Positions 1 to 7,924 of a stretch of 64,000 bases of DNA are shown here, in pieces; position 1 is the first letter of the stretch; every line of letters begins with the position of its first letter. The position numbers and the translations under genes are program-made. The DNA comes from Bifidobacterium pluvialisilvae (GTDB lineage: Bacteria; Actinomycetota; Actinomycetes; Actinomycetales; Bifidobacteriaceae), in assembly GCF_019331695.1 (NCBI RefSeq), contig NZ_JAHBBI010000003.1, positions 1 to 64,000 on the forward strand, read 5' to 3'. Below the pieces are notes generated by a model. That model saw nothing but the letters and a program-made list of their open reading frames with translations. It had not been told where the DNA came from and did not search any database.

Positions 1-212
1 GAACAAGCCAACCCGAAAAGTCAAGCACCCCGCCGGATTAACACCCAAAACGTTAATCACACCCCGACACGCAAGACCGGAGAACACCTCACCACGGATT
101 TAAGACCCACGTTTTGACCCTTAACCCCTATTTTGGCTTGTTTTCCTTTACGACGGTAGGCGTTTCTCCTGTTTGGGTTATATGGGCGGGGAACTCGGTT
201 TCTGCCGGTTTT
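1..212. other. Intergenic stretch, no gene seen
   Basis: No convincing gene is seen in these bases at the left edge. A short open frame over 114-317 has no ribosome binding site and runs into the repeat field, so it is not called. One isolated copy of the GACCCAC core lies at 104-110. Confidence 0.5.
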
Positions 213-898
213 GTGGGTCTATCGGCTCGCTGGAATATGAAAGTGGGTCTGTCGGTTCGCGAGGACGGTGTTTTTGACGTCCCCGTGTATATCTCAGACC
301 CACAAGTCCGTAGATGAACGGGTAGACCCACGGTTATTGAACATGCCGGACCCACAAATCCGTTTGCCTGAACGGATAGACCCACAAACCGGAGGACACA
401 GGCCCTTGGGCGGTTGATGGCTGGCGTTGTGGGTCTATCGGCTCGCTGGAATATGGAAGTGGGTCCATCGGTTCGCGAGGAGGGTGTTTTCGGCGTCCTC
501 GTGTATGTCGTGGACCCACAAACCCTCAGATGAACGGGTAGACCCACGGTTATTGAACATGCCGGACCCACAAATCCGTTTGCCTGAACGGATAGACCCA
601 CAAACCCGGTTTATTGACCGGTCCGTTGATTGGGTAGACCCACGAACTTGGGCCGTTGATTGGTCGGACCCACAAACCAGAGGACGGATAGACCCACAGA
701 CTTGGCGTTGCGAACGGGTAGACCCACAAATCCATTGAACGGGTGAACCCGCAGACTTGGCCCATTGGGCGAGTTGGCCTATGAACATGGTTCGCTGAAC
801 GGATAGGCCCACAAGACCTGGCCCATTGATTGGATGGGCCCACAAACCTGGTTCGTTGATTGGCCGGACCCACAAAACCATTGAACGGATAGACCTAC
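213..898. repeat. Field of GACCCAC-cored repeats with a 216-bp tandem duplication
   Basis: A unit of about 213-425 is repeated at about 429-641 with an exact 216-bp offset and few mismatches. Each unit carries the core GTGGGTC twice in its left part (213, 243; 429, 459) and the reverse complement GACCCAC several times in its right part (297, 325, 349, 379; 513, 541, 565, 595). Further cores follow at 637, 667, 691, 721 and 867, with variants at 745, 806, 837 and 892. Many spacings are 24 or 30 bases. The copies are often preceded by GAACGGATA or GAACGGGTA and followed by AAA. Open frames exist on both strands but are repetitive and lack starts. The function is not recognised. Confidence 0.85.
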
Positions 899-1049
899 AT
901 ATTTCCGAATGTAGGGTTTTGGCGCTTGGCCCTCCTGGGAAGGAAACCGCTCGAGACGTTGGGTTTCGGGGGTCTTCGGGTGGGAAGTCCCTGCCTCGAG
1001 GACGCGGCGCAGCCCGCCGTGCGGACCATGTGTTCCTCCGGCGCGAGCC

Positions 1050-1910
1050 CTACCAGCCGATGCGGGGGACGGCGTAGACGACCGAGGCGAACACCATCAG
1101 GCTCGTCGCGCACTCGACCAGTCCCGTCACCATCGGACCAATCGTCCGGTTGCGGGCCAGCAGCGGCAGCACGACCGAACGGGCCACCAGCGTCGCGCCG
1201 CCCGCGCCCAGCGTCGGCTGCGCCGCGAACCCGAGGCACGTCAGCACCACGTTCCATATGACCGATGCGCGAAGATACGACGACTTGCCGCGCTCGCGAA
1301 TCATCGTCTTGACGAACAGGACGGATCCGAACTGCGTGAACGCGAAGATCGCCGCGGCGTAGCAGCCCTCACGGGAGAGCGGCACATGCATGCCGAACAC
1401 GTCGAACCCGACCGCCGTGCCTCCGGGCGTCGGATGCTCGCCGAACAGCGGCATCACCGTGGCCATGGTCGCCGTGGCGAGCACCGCGGCCGCGTTCGCC
1501 CACAGCGACCGCTCCCGCCGGTTCCACGACGCCATCAGCGACACGGCCAGCAGCACGGCGAACACCGGCGCCCACGCCAATACCTCGGGATGCAGGAGCA
1601 CGAATGGCACGCCGACCAACGCGGTCAGCGCGCCATAGGTGAGCATCGGCTTGCGGTAGCGCCTCCGGAACCGCGACTTCACCCACCGGGCGGCCGAGAA
1701 CTGGAGAAAATAGCACAGCAGCCATGCGGCCAGCAGCCACAGCTGCGTCGGCGTTGCGCCGCTGAGCGTCATGCCGGCCATCGCGGGCAGCAGCACCATG
1801 GCCCAGGCGCCATGCTGGTCGGGGATCCAACGACGCAGCGCACGGCCCGCGATCGGCGGGACCGATGCCGTGGGGCGCCTGTTCGGTGAATACGGAGTGT
1901 ATTGAGTCAT
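1050..1910 (-). CDS. YwiC-like integral membrane protein
   Basis: This 286-residue protein resembles the YwiC-like family of unknown function. The soluble N-terminus is followed by the DQHGAWAM signature near residues 31-38 and then about seven or eight hydrophobic segments separated by short basic loops such as RFRRRYRK. The signature, length and topology fit the family. No substrate is known, so transport or enzymatic function should not be assumed. It is divergent from the SPFH gene and shares a 143-bp upstream region with it. The start at 1910 gives the only N-terminus reaching the signature with a short tail. Confidence 0.75.
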   Translation of the reverse strand: MTQYTPYSPNRRPTASVPPIAGRALRRWIPDQHGAWAMVLLPAMAGMTLSGATPTQLWLLAAWLLCYFLQFSAARWVKSRFRRRYRKPMLTYGALTALVGVPFVLLHPEVLAWAPVFAVLLAVSLMASWNRRERSLWANAAAVLATATMATVMPLFGEHPTPGGTAVGFDVFGMHVPLSREGCYAAAIFAFTQFGSVLFVKTMIRERGKSSYLRASVIWNVVLTCLGFAAQPTLGAGGATLVARSVVLPLLARNRTIGPMVTGLVECATSLMVFASVVYAVPRIGW

Positions 1911-2053
1911 AACGGACCATCGTACGGCACGTCGTTCATGCCACGCGTCAGAAGCGTGTGGGAATATGGGGGTGTAGCAAAGGATTCCTCAGGGTCCCAC
2001 ATGGTCGTGGCCCGGCACGCGGAACCCCGTGGAATGAAGGGAAAGGGAATGCC

Positions 2054-3007
2054 ATGGCATTCATCGGTTTTGGAACGACGCTCCTGTTCATACTATTGGT
2101 GCTCATCATCGTGCTGCTGTTCCTGAGCCTGTACATCGTGCCCCAGCAGAACGCCTACGTCATCGAACGACTGGGCAAGTTCCATGCGGTCACGGTGGCC
2201 GGCCTGCACATGAAGATACCGTTCATCGACCGCATCGCGCAGAAGATGAACCTGCGCGTCAGCCAGTTGGACGTCAAGCTCGAGACCAAGACGCTCGACA
2301 ACGTGTTCGTCACCGTGGTGGCGTCCACCCAGTTCCGCGTGGACGCGCGCCACGTGGACGTGGCCTACTACGAGCTGCAGAACCCGGCCGCGCAGCTGCG
2401 CAGCTACATGGAGGACGCGCTGCGTTCCGCCATTCCGGCGCTGACGCTTGACGACGCGTTCGCCCGCAAGGACAACGTGGCCCTCGACGTGCAGCAGACC
2501 GTCGGCAACGAGATGCAGCGCTTCGGCTTCAACGTGGTCAAGACGCTGATCACCGCCATCGACCCCTCCGCGCAGGTCAAGCAGGCCATGGACTCCATCA
2601 ACGCCGCCCAGCGTGAGAAGGAGGCCACTCGCCAGCGCGCCGAGGCCCAGCGCATCGCCATCGAGACCCAGGCGCAGGCCGACGCCGAGAAGACCCGCCT
2701 GCAGGGCGAGGGTCAGGCGAACTACCGTCGCGAGATCGCCAACGGCATCGTCGACCAGATCAAGAGCCTGCACGCCGTGGGCATGGACATCAGCGAGGTC
2801 AACCAGGTCGTCATGTTCAACCAGTACCTCGACGTCATGCGGTCGATGAGCGAGTCGAAGAACGCGAAGACGGTCGTGCTGCCCGCATCCACACCGGCCG
2901 GATTCAAGAACATGTACGACGAGGTCACCAACGCGCTGCTGACCGGCCAGGCCGCCGGCGAATCCGGCGGCTTCCCGGCCACGGGCTTCCCGACGTCCGG
3001 GAAGTGA
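2054..3007 (+). CDS. SPFH/band 7 (stomatin/paraslipin-like) membrane protein
   Basis: A 317-residue protein with one N-terminal hydrophobic segment (about residues 5-27, very Leu/Ile rich), then the VPQQNAYVIERLGKF beginning of a band 7 domain, and a charged Ala/Glu/Gln-rich helix near residues 195-245 expected to form coiled coil. SPFH proteins oligomerise at the membrane and organise microdomains or protease partners. ATG 2054 is chosen because GAAAGGGA precedes it and the membrane segment starts directly; a longer in-frame reading from 1958 has no function-like sequence. No NfeD-type partner gene is adjacent. Confidence 0.88.
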   Translation: MAFIGFGTTLLFILLVLIIVLLFLSLYIVPQQNAYVIERLGKFHAVTVAGLHMKIPFIDRIAQKMNLRVSQLDVKLETKTLDNVFVTVVASTQFRVDARHVDVAYYELQNPAAQLRSYMEDALRSAIPALTLDDAFARKDNVALDVQQTVGNEMQRFGFNVVKTLITAIDPSAQVKQAMDSINAAQREKEATRQRAEAQRIAIETQAQADAEKTRLQGEGQANYRREIANGIVDQIKSLHAVGMDISEVNQVVMFNQYLDVMRSMSESKNAKTVVLPASTPAGFKNMYDEVTNALLTGQAAGESGGFPATGFPTSGK

Positions 3008-3082
3008 ATCACCGACGGAACAAACGAAACCATGGGCAAAATCGGCACGTGGAACGTTTGACGTGTTTTCGGCCTGATACTG

Positions 3083-4057
3083 TTGAAAACCGTGCAAATA
3101 GGGAATCGTCATATCCGCCTCGGTGTGCTTGACATCGGGTCCAACACCGTCCATATGCTCATCGTCGACGCCGCTCCGGGCGCGCGCCCGGAGCCGGAGG
3201 CGTCCAGCCGTTCCGTCGTCCGCATGATGCAGTACCTCAAGGAGGACGGCACCATCAAGAAGTCGGGCGTCAAGGCCATCCTCGCCGCCGTGGACCAGGC
3301 GATGAAGCTCGCCGAACAGTATGAGGTCTCGCAGGTCGTGCCCATCGCCACGTCGGCGTTGCGTGACGCGCCCAACGGGCCGAAGATCCTCGTGCAGATC
3401 GAGCAGCGCATCGGCCAGGGCGTCTCCGTGCTCTCCGGCCCCGACGAGGCCCGTCTCACCTTCCTCGCCGCCCGGCGCTGGTACGGCTGGGGCGCCGGCC
3501 GCCTCCTCGTGCTCGACATCGGCGGCGGCTCCCTCGAAGTCGCCTCCGGCGTGGACGAGGAGCCGGACAAGGCCATGAGCGTCCCCGCGGGCGCCGGCCG
3601 CGTCACCCACTCCTACCTGCCGGAAGGCACCGCCGACTCCAAGCAGCTCGCCCACCTGCGCAAGAAAGTCGACCACATCATCGAGCCCATCGTCAAGGAG
3701 TTCGCCGACTCCAAGCGGCCCGACCACGTGGTCGCCACGTCGAAGACCTTCCGCTCTCTGGCCCGTCTCGCCGGATCCAAGGTCAAGACCATCGGCTCCG
3801 ACGAGAGCTGGCGCATGAACCGCGCCCAGCTCGAGGACTGGATTCCGCGCCTCGCCTCCATCGAGCCCGAGCAGCGTGTGGCGTTGCCGGGCATCACGCC
3901 GGAACGCACCAACCAGATCGTCGGCGGCGCCGTCGTGGCCGACGAGATCATGAAGGCGTTGAAGATCGACGAGATCGAAATCTGCCCGTGGGCCCTTCGC
4001 GAGGGCGCCATCCTGCGCTGGCTCGACCAGTTCGGCCGCACGCGCTTCGGATTCTGA
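3083..4057 (+). CDS. Ppx/GppA family exopolyphosphatase or ppGpp phosphohydrolase
   Basis: A protein of up to 324 residues with the ASKHA-type fold. VLDIGSNTVHML is the phosphate-1 motif and LDIGGGSLEV the phosphate-2 motif; CPWALREG lies near the C-terminus. It is close in motif spelling to the mycobacterial Ppx1 type (Rv0496), which lacks the long C-terminal HD-like extension. Likely role: hydrolysis of inorganic polyphosphate or pppGpp in the stringent response. The start is uncertain: TTG 3083 is the longest, GTG 3092 is also possible, and neither has a clear ribosome binding site. Confidence 0.88.
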   Translation: MKTVQIGNRHIRLGVLDIGSNTVHMLIVDAAPGARPEPEASSRSVVRMMQYLKEDGTIKKSGVKAILAAVDQAMKLAEQYEVSQVVPIATSALRDAPNGPKILVQIEQRIGQGVSVLSGPDEARLTFLAARRWYGWGAGRLLVLDIGGGSLEVASGVDEEPDKAMSVPAGAGRVTHSYLPEGTADSKQLAHLRKKVDHIIEPIVKEFADSKRPDHVVATSKTFRSLARLAGSKVKTIGSDESWRMNRAQLEDWIPRLASIEPEQRVALPGITPERTNQIVGGAVVADEIMKALKIDEIEICPWALREGAILRWLDQFGRTRFGF

Positions 4058-4103
4058 ACGGTGTTGCCAAAACCCGGGAGGTACGGTATACTGAAACGCC
4101 GTT

Positions 4104-4176
4104 GCCCGGGTAGCTCAGGGGATAGAGCACCGCTCTCCTAAAGCGGGTGTCGTGCGTTCGAATCGCATTCCGGGCA
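4104..4176 (+). tRNA. tRNA-Arg (anticodon CCT)
   Basis: A 73-nt cloverleaf. The acceptor stem GCCCGGG pairs with TCCGGGC plus discriminator A. The D-arm contains TAGCTCAGGGGATAGAGC. The anticodon stem CCGCT/AGCGG holds loop CTCCTAA with anticodon CCT, which reads AGG. The T-arm is GTGCG-TTCGAAT-CGCAT. CCA is not encoded. A strong terminator follows seven bases downstream. Confidence 0.96.
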
Positions 4177-4182
4177 CGAGAG

Positions 4183-4226
4183 AGGTCTTGGATTCATACG
4201 AAACGTATGGGTTCAAGACCTTTTTA
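4183..4226 (+). terminator. Rho-independent terminator of tRNA-Arg
   Basis: AGGTCTTG and CAAGACCT form the base of a long stem, extended by partly wobble-paired inner arms ending in CATACG/CGTATG with a tiny loop. TTTTTATATA follows. Confidence 0.9.
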
Positions 4227-4316
4227 TATATACATGTCCATATATCCATCTCGGATTTCGGTCGACCGTGGTCGACCGCCATCGGCGATGGGTTCGTAAA
4301 CAGGCGGGGATGACGT

Positions 4317-5327
4317 ATGACGATGATCGGCGGGGCTTGGCGATCCGCGTTCGGCAGGATATGCGGCGCGCTCGCCGGGGTGTTGGGATTCGTCACCGGC
4401 GTCGGCATCGCCGCCAGGCTGCTGCCGATGGGCCTGTCCGCATTGCCCTATGTGCCGAATGTCGTCGCCGCCACGCCATGGTTCGCGGTAAGCGCGACGC
4501 TCGCGTTGCTGTTCGCCGTGCTGGGCCGCCGCCGCATCATGACCGGTTTCGCGGTGGTCTGCCTTGCATTGCTGACCTACTGGCAGGCGCCGTTCTACGC
4601 CCATGTGATGTCCCCGTCGTCGCAGTCGCAGACGTCCGCCGGCTCCGCGACCCTGCGCGTGATGACCTGCAACGTGTACAAGGGACGTGCCGACGCCGCG
4701 AAGATCGTCGAACTCGTGCGTGACCGTCATGTGCAGGTGCTTGCCATGCAGGAGACGACCGAGGAGTTCGTGAAGCGTCTCGACGCCGCCGGCATAGAAA
4801 AATATCTTCCGTATGCGAAGACCGCGTCCGCGGACGGCATCTACGGCAACGGCGTCTGGTCGTCGCTGCCGCTGCGCGACACCGTCCGCGACGAGGTGCA
4901 GTCCAGCGCCTCGCAGATGCCCGCCGGCACCGTGACCCTCGGCAACGGCAAAACGCTGCGGTTCGTCTCCGTCCATACGACGTCTCCCGTGAACGGCTAC
5001 TGGAAGCAGTGGAAGCGCAGTCTCGACGAACTCGCCGCCATGCGTGAACGCACCGGCAGCACCTACGTGTTCATGGGCGATTTCAACGCCACATACGACC
5101 ATGCGCCGTTCAGAAACATCCTCGGCGACCGTTTCACCGACGCCGCGCGTTCCGCCGGGCATGGCCTTACCCCGACATGGCCCGCCGACCGTAGCGGGGT
5201 GCCGCTCATGTTCGGCATCGACCACATCGTCATGGACAAAGGGGTGTCCGCGGGGGGTCTGGAGACCAGCCGCGTCGACGGCTCCGACCATGCCGCCCTG
5301 CTGGTCACCTTGCATGTTGGCGAATGA
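4317..5327 (+). CDS. Membrane-anchored endonuclease/exonuclease/phosphatase (EEP) family protein
   Basis: This 336-residue protein has three predicted N-terminal membrane helices (about residues 12-35, 45-65 and 72-92) followed by an extracytoplasmic EEP domain. Motifs in order are MTCNVYKG, MQETTEE, VHTTSP, GDFNATYDH, IDHIVMD and GSDHAALL, covering the metal-binding Asn/Glu, the catalytic Asp-Asn pair and the final Asp-His. The family cleaves phosphodiesters or phosphomonoesters of nucleic acids, inositides or lipids; the substrate here is unknown. GGGGA precedes ATG 4317 at good spacing; ATG 4323 is an alternative. Confidence 0.87.
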   Translation: MTMIGGAWRSAFGRICGALAGVLGFVTGVGIAARLLPMGLSALPYVPNVVAATPWFAVSATLALLFAVLGRRRIMTGFAVVCLALLTYWQAPFYAHVMSPSSQSQTSAGSATLRVMTCNVYKGRADAAKIVELVRDRHVQVLAMQETTEEFVKRLDAAGIEKYLPYAKTASADGIYGNGVWSSLPLRDTVRDEVQSSASQMPAGTVTLGNGKTLRFVSVHTTSPVNGYWKQWKRSLDELAAMRERTGSTYVFMGDFNATYDHAPFRNILGDRFTDAARSAGHGLTPTWPADRSGVPLMFGIDHIVMDKGVSAGGLETSRVDGSDHAALLVTLHVGE

Positions 5328-5456
5328 ATACTGAACAAAATATGGAAACGTGTTCCCGTGGCTTTACATTTTTCCATCGGGGTACTACACCTGACATTGG
5401 CTGATGTCGGAGCGATCCGAAATCGGTAGATATTGTCGCTATGAATAGGAGTTCTC

Positions 5457-5660
5457 ATGGACGAGAAGACGCTGGTCGAAAAGATGAAGAAGGTCGTTAT
5501 CGTTGACGATGTTCTGGCTCTTGCCAAGGAACTGGGTCTGGATTGGACCTACGAGCAGGCCGACGAGGCTCTGGGCCGCATCAACGCGACCAAGAACGAC
5601 ATCGCCGAGCTCGCCGGCGACACCATGGAGAAGGTCGCCAAGGAAGTCTTCGGTATCTGA
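5457..5660 (+). CDS. Small helical protein of unknown function (67 aa)
   Basis: Unrecognised 67-residue acidic/lysine-rich protein with no membrane segment or signal peptide. It has an excellent ribosome binding site (AGGAGTTCTC before ATG 5457), its own 129-bp upstream region and a strong terminator at 5691, so it is a real and probably well-expressed single gene. The central part (VDDVLALAKELGLDWTYEQA) is loosely reminiscent of the middle of Nif11-type domains, but there is no GG cleavage motif and no RiPP enzyme nearby, so that resemblance is only a hint. Confidence 0.8.
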   Translation: MDEKTLVEKMKKVVIVDDVLALAKELGLDWTYEQADEALGRINATKNDIAELAGDTMEKVAKEVFGI

Positions 5661-5690
5661 GACTCTTCGGATCGTCGTCTGTAGACGAAT

Positions 5691-5731
5691 GGGGCCGTTG
5701 CGTTATCATGCGCAGCGGCCCCTGTTTTTTT
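5691..5731 (+). terminator. Rho-independent terminator of the 67-aa gene
   Basis: Twelve-base stem GGGGCCGTTGCG / CGCAGCGGCCCC (one G-U pair), an 8-nt loop, then TGTTTTTTTATT. Confidence 0.95.
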
Positions 5732-5789
5732 ATTGTGCAGCGGCCTTTGGCCGATGTGGTCTGTTGTGCGAACCGCGTTCGCAATCTCT

Positions 5790-5861
5790 CCCTCAGCCAG
5801 CCTTCGGCCATCGGTCTCCCTCTGACGAGGGAGCTGTCGAGCGTGGCGAGACTGAGGGAGA
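5790..5861. repeat. Palindromic intergenic repeat (CCCTCTGACGAGGG family)
   Basis: CTCTCCCTCAG and CTGAGGGAGAG flank an inner TCCCTCTGACGAGGGA palindrome. The same architecture recurs at 38738-38803 and four times in 40903-41246. It lies in the convergent space between the 67-aa gene and xseB. Confidence 0.85.
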
Positions 5862-5926
5862 GACCGCGGCAGCAGCCGCGATCGACACTGTTCGGCCGAA
5901 GGTCGATGCAGTGTAGCCGATACCTT

Positions 5927-6220
5927 TTACAGATTGCCTTGCGTGCCGGCGGTGGCGCCGGCGCTGGCCTGTTCGGCCTGGGCGGCGTCGAGCTGGGAGC
6001 GCACGTCGTCGAGCAGCTTCTGCGCGCGCTTGGCCAGCGCCTCGCCCACCTGCCACTGACGCATCGAGGCGTCGAGATCCAGGCCGCCGGCCTCCAGCGC
6101 CTGTACGGCCTGGATGAGCTGGTCGCGTGCCTGCTCGTAGCTCAGCGAGTTGATCTTCTCCAGCTCCTCGGCGGTCAGGGACGGTACGGATGAGGCGTTC
6201 TGCGTGGTCTCGTTCGTCAT
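5927..6220 (-). CDS. xseB: Exodeoxyribonuclease VII small subunit
   Basis: A 97-residue protein. The conserved core is LSYEQARDQLIQAVQALEAGGLDLDASMRQWQVGEAL, followed by a helical tail, typical of the small subunit that forms the elongated arms of ExoVII around XseA. The tail is Ala/Gln-rich. ATG 6220 is preferred over the upstream in-frame ATG 6247 because AAAGGAGA precedes it. It follows xseA on the same strand after an 83-bp gap, so the two are probably cotranscribed. Confidence 0.95.
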   Translation of the reverse strand: MTNETTQNASSVPSLTAEELEKINSLSYEQARDQLIQAVQALEAGGLDLDASMRQWQVGEALAKRAQKLLDDVRSQLDAAQAEQASAGATAGTQGNL

Positions 6221-6303
6221 ATCGGGCTCTCCTTTATATATGTCCATGTATTGCTATGTATGTGTTAGTGATTGTTATATGAATGGATGGCGGTCGTGGG
6301 GCG

Positions 6304-7587
6304 TTATCGCGCGGTGGCGTGGATGCGTCCCTGCCGCAGGGTGACCGCCAGCTCGTCGCCGGCATGGACGCCGTCGGCGTCGGTGACGACATGGCCGTCG
6401 GCATCCTGCACGACGGCGTAGCCGCGGTCCAGCGTGGACTGCGGGCTCAGGGCGGTGAGCGAGGCGTGCAGTTTCTCCACGGTCAGGCCGGCGTCGTCGA
6501 CGATGCGGCGCATGCCGATGTCGAGGCGCTGTCGGGCGTCGTCGACGAACCGCTGCGGGCGTTCGAGCATGGTCAGCGGCTGGGTGAGGCTCGGCCGGTT
6601 CGCGTAGCCCTCGATGAGCCGCATCTCGTTGTCCACTCGCGAACGGATGCGGTCGCGGATGCGGCGGCGGGCCTCGTCCACGATCTGCAGCTGCTCGTTG
6701 ACGTCGGGCACCGCGCGCTTGGCGGCGTCGGTCGGCGTGGAGGCGCGCATGTCGGCGGCGAGGTCGATGAGCGTCCAATCGTCCTCATGGCCGATGGCGG
6801 AGACGATGGGCGTCACGCAGGCGGCCGTCGCGCGGACCACGCCCTCATCGGAGAAGCCCATGAGGTCCTCGAAGCTGCCGCCGCCTCGCGCCACGATGAT
6901 CACATCCACATCGGGGTCGGCGTCGAGCCGCTGGATGGCGGCGATGACGTCCGGCGGGCAGCTCGGCCCCTGCACGTGCGCGTGCACCACGGTGAACCGG
7001 ATGGTGGGCCAGCGCAGACGGGCATTGGTGATCACGTCGCCCTCCGCGCGCGCCTGCGGGGCGCATACGAGGCCGATGCGACGGGGGAATTCGGGAATCG
7101 GCACCTTGTTCTCCGCGTCGAACAGGCCTTCGCCCTTGAGCCGCCTGCGCAGCTCCTCGATCTGGGCCATGAGGTCGCCCTTGCCCACGCGGCGGATGTC
7201 GTCGCCCATGAAGCTCAGCCGGGTCTGCTTCATCCACACGTCCGGCCTGCCGTGCAGGATCACACGGTCGCCCTGGCGGAATTCGCGGGCCATCTGCGCG
7301 AACCGTCCGAAGCCGGTGACGTTCAGCGAGATGTCCTCGACGTTGTCGCGCACCGTGAGATAGGCGGAGCCCGCACGGCGCGTGTTGATCTCGGAGATCT
7401 GCCCCTCGATCCACGTCCCGGGCCATTTGGCCACGGCGTCATGGTACTTGCGGCTGAGCAGGCTTATCGGCCACGGGTTGTCCGGCGTGGTGTCGCGGGC
7501 GAGCCGGGGCAGCGGCTGCGGCTGCGTCGGCGCGGCCGCTCGCGGCGCTGCGGGGTCCTGGGAAAACAAATCGGTCATACGTTCCAC
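6304..7587 (-). CDS. xseA: Exodeoxyribonuclease VII large subunit
   Basis: A 427-residue catalytic subunit. An N-terminal OB-fold (about residues 35-130, with WIEGQISEIN and VILHGRPD) precedes the nuclease domain with GLVCAPQARAEGDV and the DVIIVARGGGSFEDLMGF motif, and the C-terminal helical region ends in the DRGYAVVQD segment. ExoVII degrades single-stranded DNA from both ends. GTG 7587 and ATG 7578 are both possible starts; neither has a clear ribosome binding site. Confidence 0.96.
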   Translation of the reverse strand: MERMTDLFSQDPAAPRAAAPTQPQPLPRLARDTTPDNPWPISLLSRKYHDAVAKWPGTWIEGQISEINTRRAGSAYLTVRDNVEDISLNVTGFGRFAQMAREFRQGDRVILHGRPDVWMKQTRLSFMGDDIRRVGKGDLMAQIEELRRRLKGEGLFDAENKVPIPEFPRRIGLVCAPQARAEGDVITNARLRWPTIRFTVVHAHVQGPSCPPDVIAAIQRLDADPDVDVIIVARGGGSFEDLMGFSDEGVVRATAACVTPIVSAIGHEDDWTLIDLAADMRASTPTDAAKRAVPDVNEQLQIVDEARRRIRDRIRSRVDNEMRLIEGYANRPSLTQPLTMLERPQRFVDDARQRLDIGMRRIVDDAGLTVEKLHASLTALSPQSTLDRGYAVVQDADGHVVTDADGVHAGDELAVTLRQGRIHATAR

Positions 7588-7772
7588 TGTCGGTCAGATG
7601 GGGGACATCGACGCCGTCCGTGAACTTCGTCACAGGACCCGTGTGAGGCATGTCACAATGCGCCACGGCGTGCCGGAATTGTCTTGCGTTCCCGGCACAA
7701 TCATTGGTCGGCGATGACACGCCGACGGTACGGTCATCCGACGTCGGTTTTCCGCATGATGAAGCCGAAATC

Positions 7773-7815
7773 ACTAGATATGCGTTTATGGCAACGGTAG
7801 ACAACTAGATATTGT
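7773..7815 (+). promoter_or_regulatory. Paired NrdR boxes upstream of nrdD
   Basis: Two sites share CTAGATAT: one near 7773-7784, and ACTAGATATTGT at 7804-7815, which matches the NrdR consensus aCwAtATaTwGt at all but one position. Their cores are 31 bp apart, three helical turns, as expected for paired NrdR boxes. A -35-like TTGTGG overlaps the second site and TATAGG follows. The first copy is weaker in its right half. NrdR represses ribonucleotide reductase genes in response to the ATP/dATP state. Nothing else was seen in the 7588-7924 gap. Confidence 0.75.
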
Positions 7816-7924
7816 GGTCGAAGTGCTGTAATGTGCTATAGGCCGGTTGACGTGGTCCCGGCGGGAACGACCACGAAACACACGTCCGACGAACGTTATT
7901 GGAAACCATTGAGGAAGGAGCCCC

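Noticed and set aside
128-881. Several overlapping open frames of 60-157 residues on both strands
   Set aside because: They are translations of the DNA repeats, have no ribosome binding sites and mirror each other on the two strands.
213-898. Possible CRISPR array
   Set aside because: Repeats are imperfect and occur in both orientations, and the spaces between them are themselves repeats.
2093-3727. Long open frame on the minus strand over the SPFH and Ppx genes
   Set aside because: It is a shadow of two well-recognised genes in a GC-rich genome.
5457-5660. RiPP precursor peptide
   Set aside because: There is no GG cleavage motif, no core-like C-terminus and no modifying or export genes nearby.
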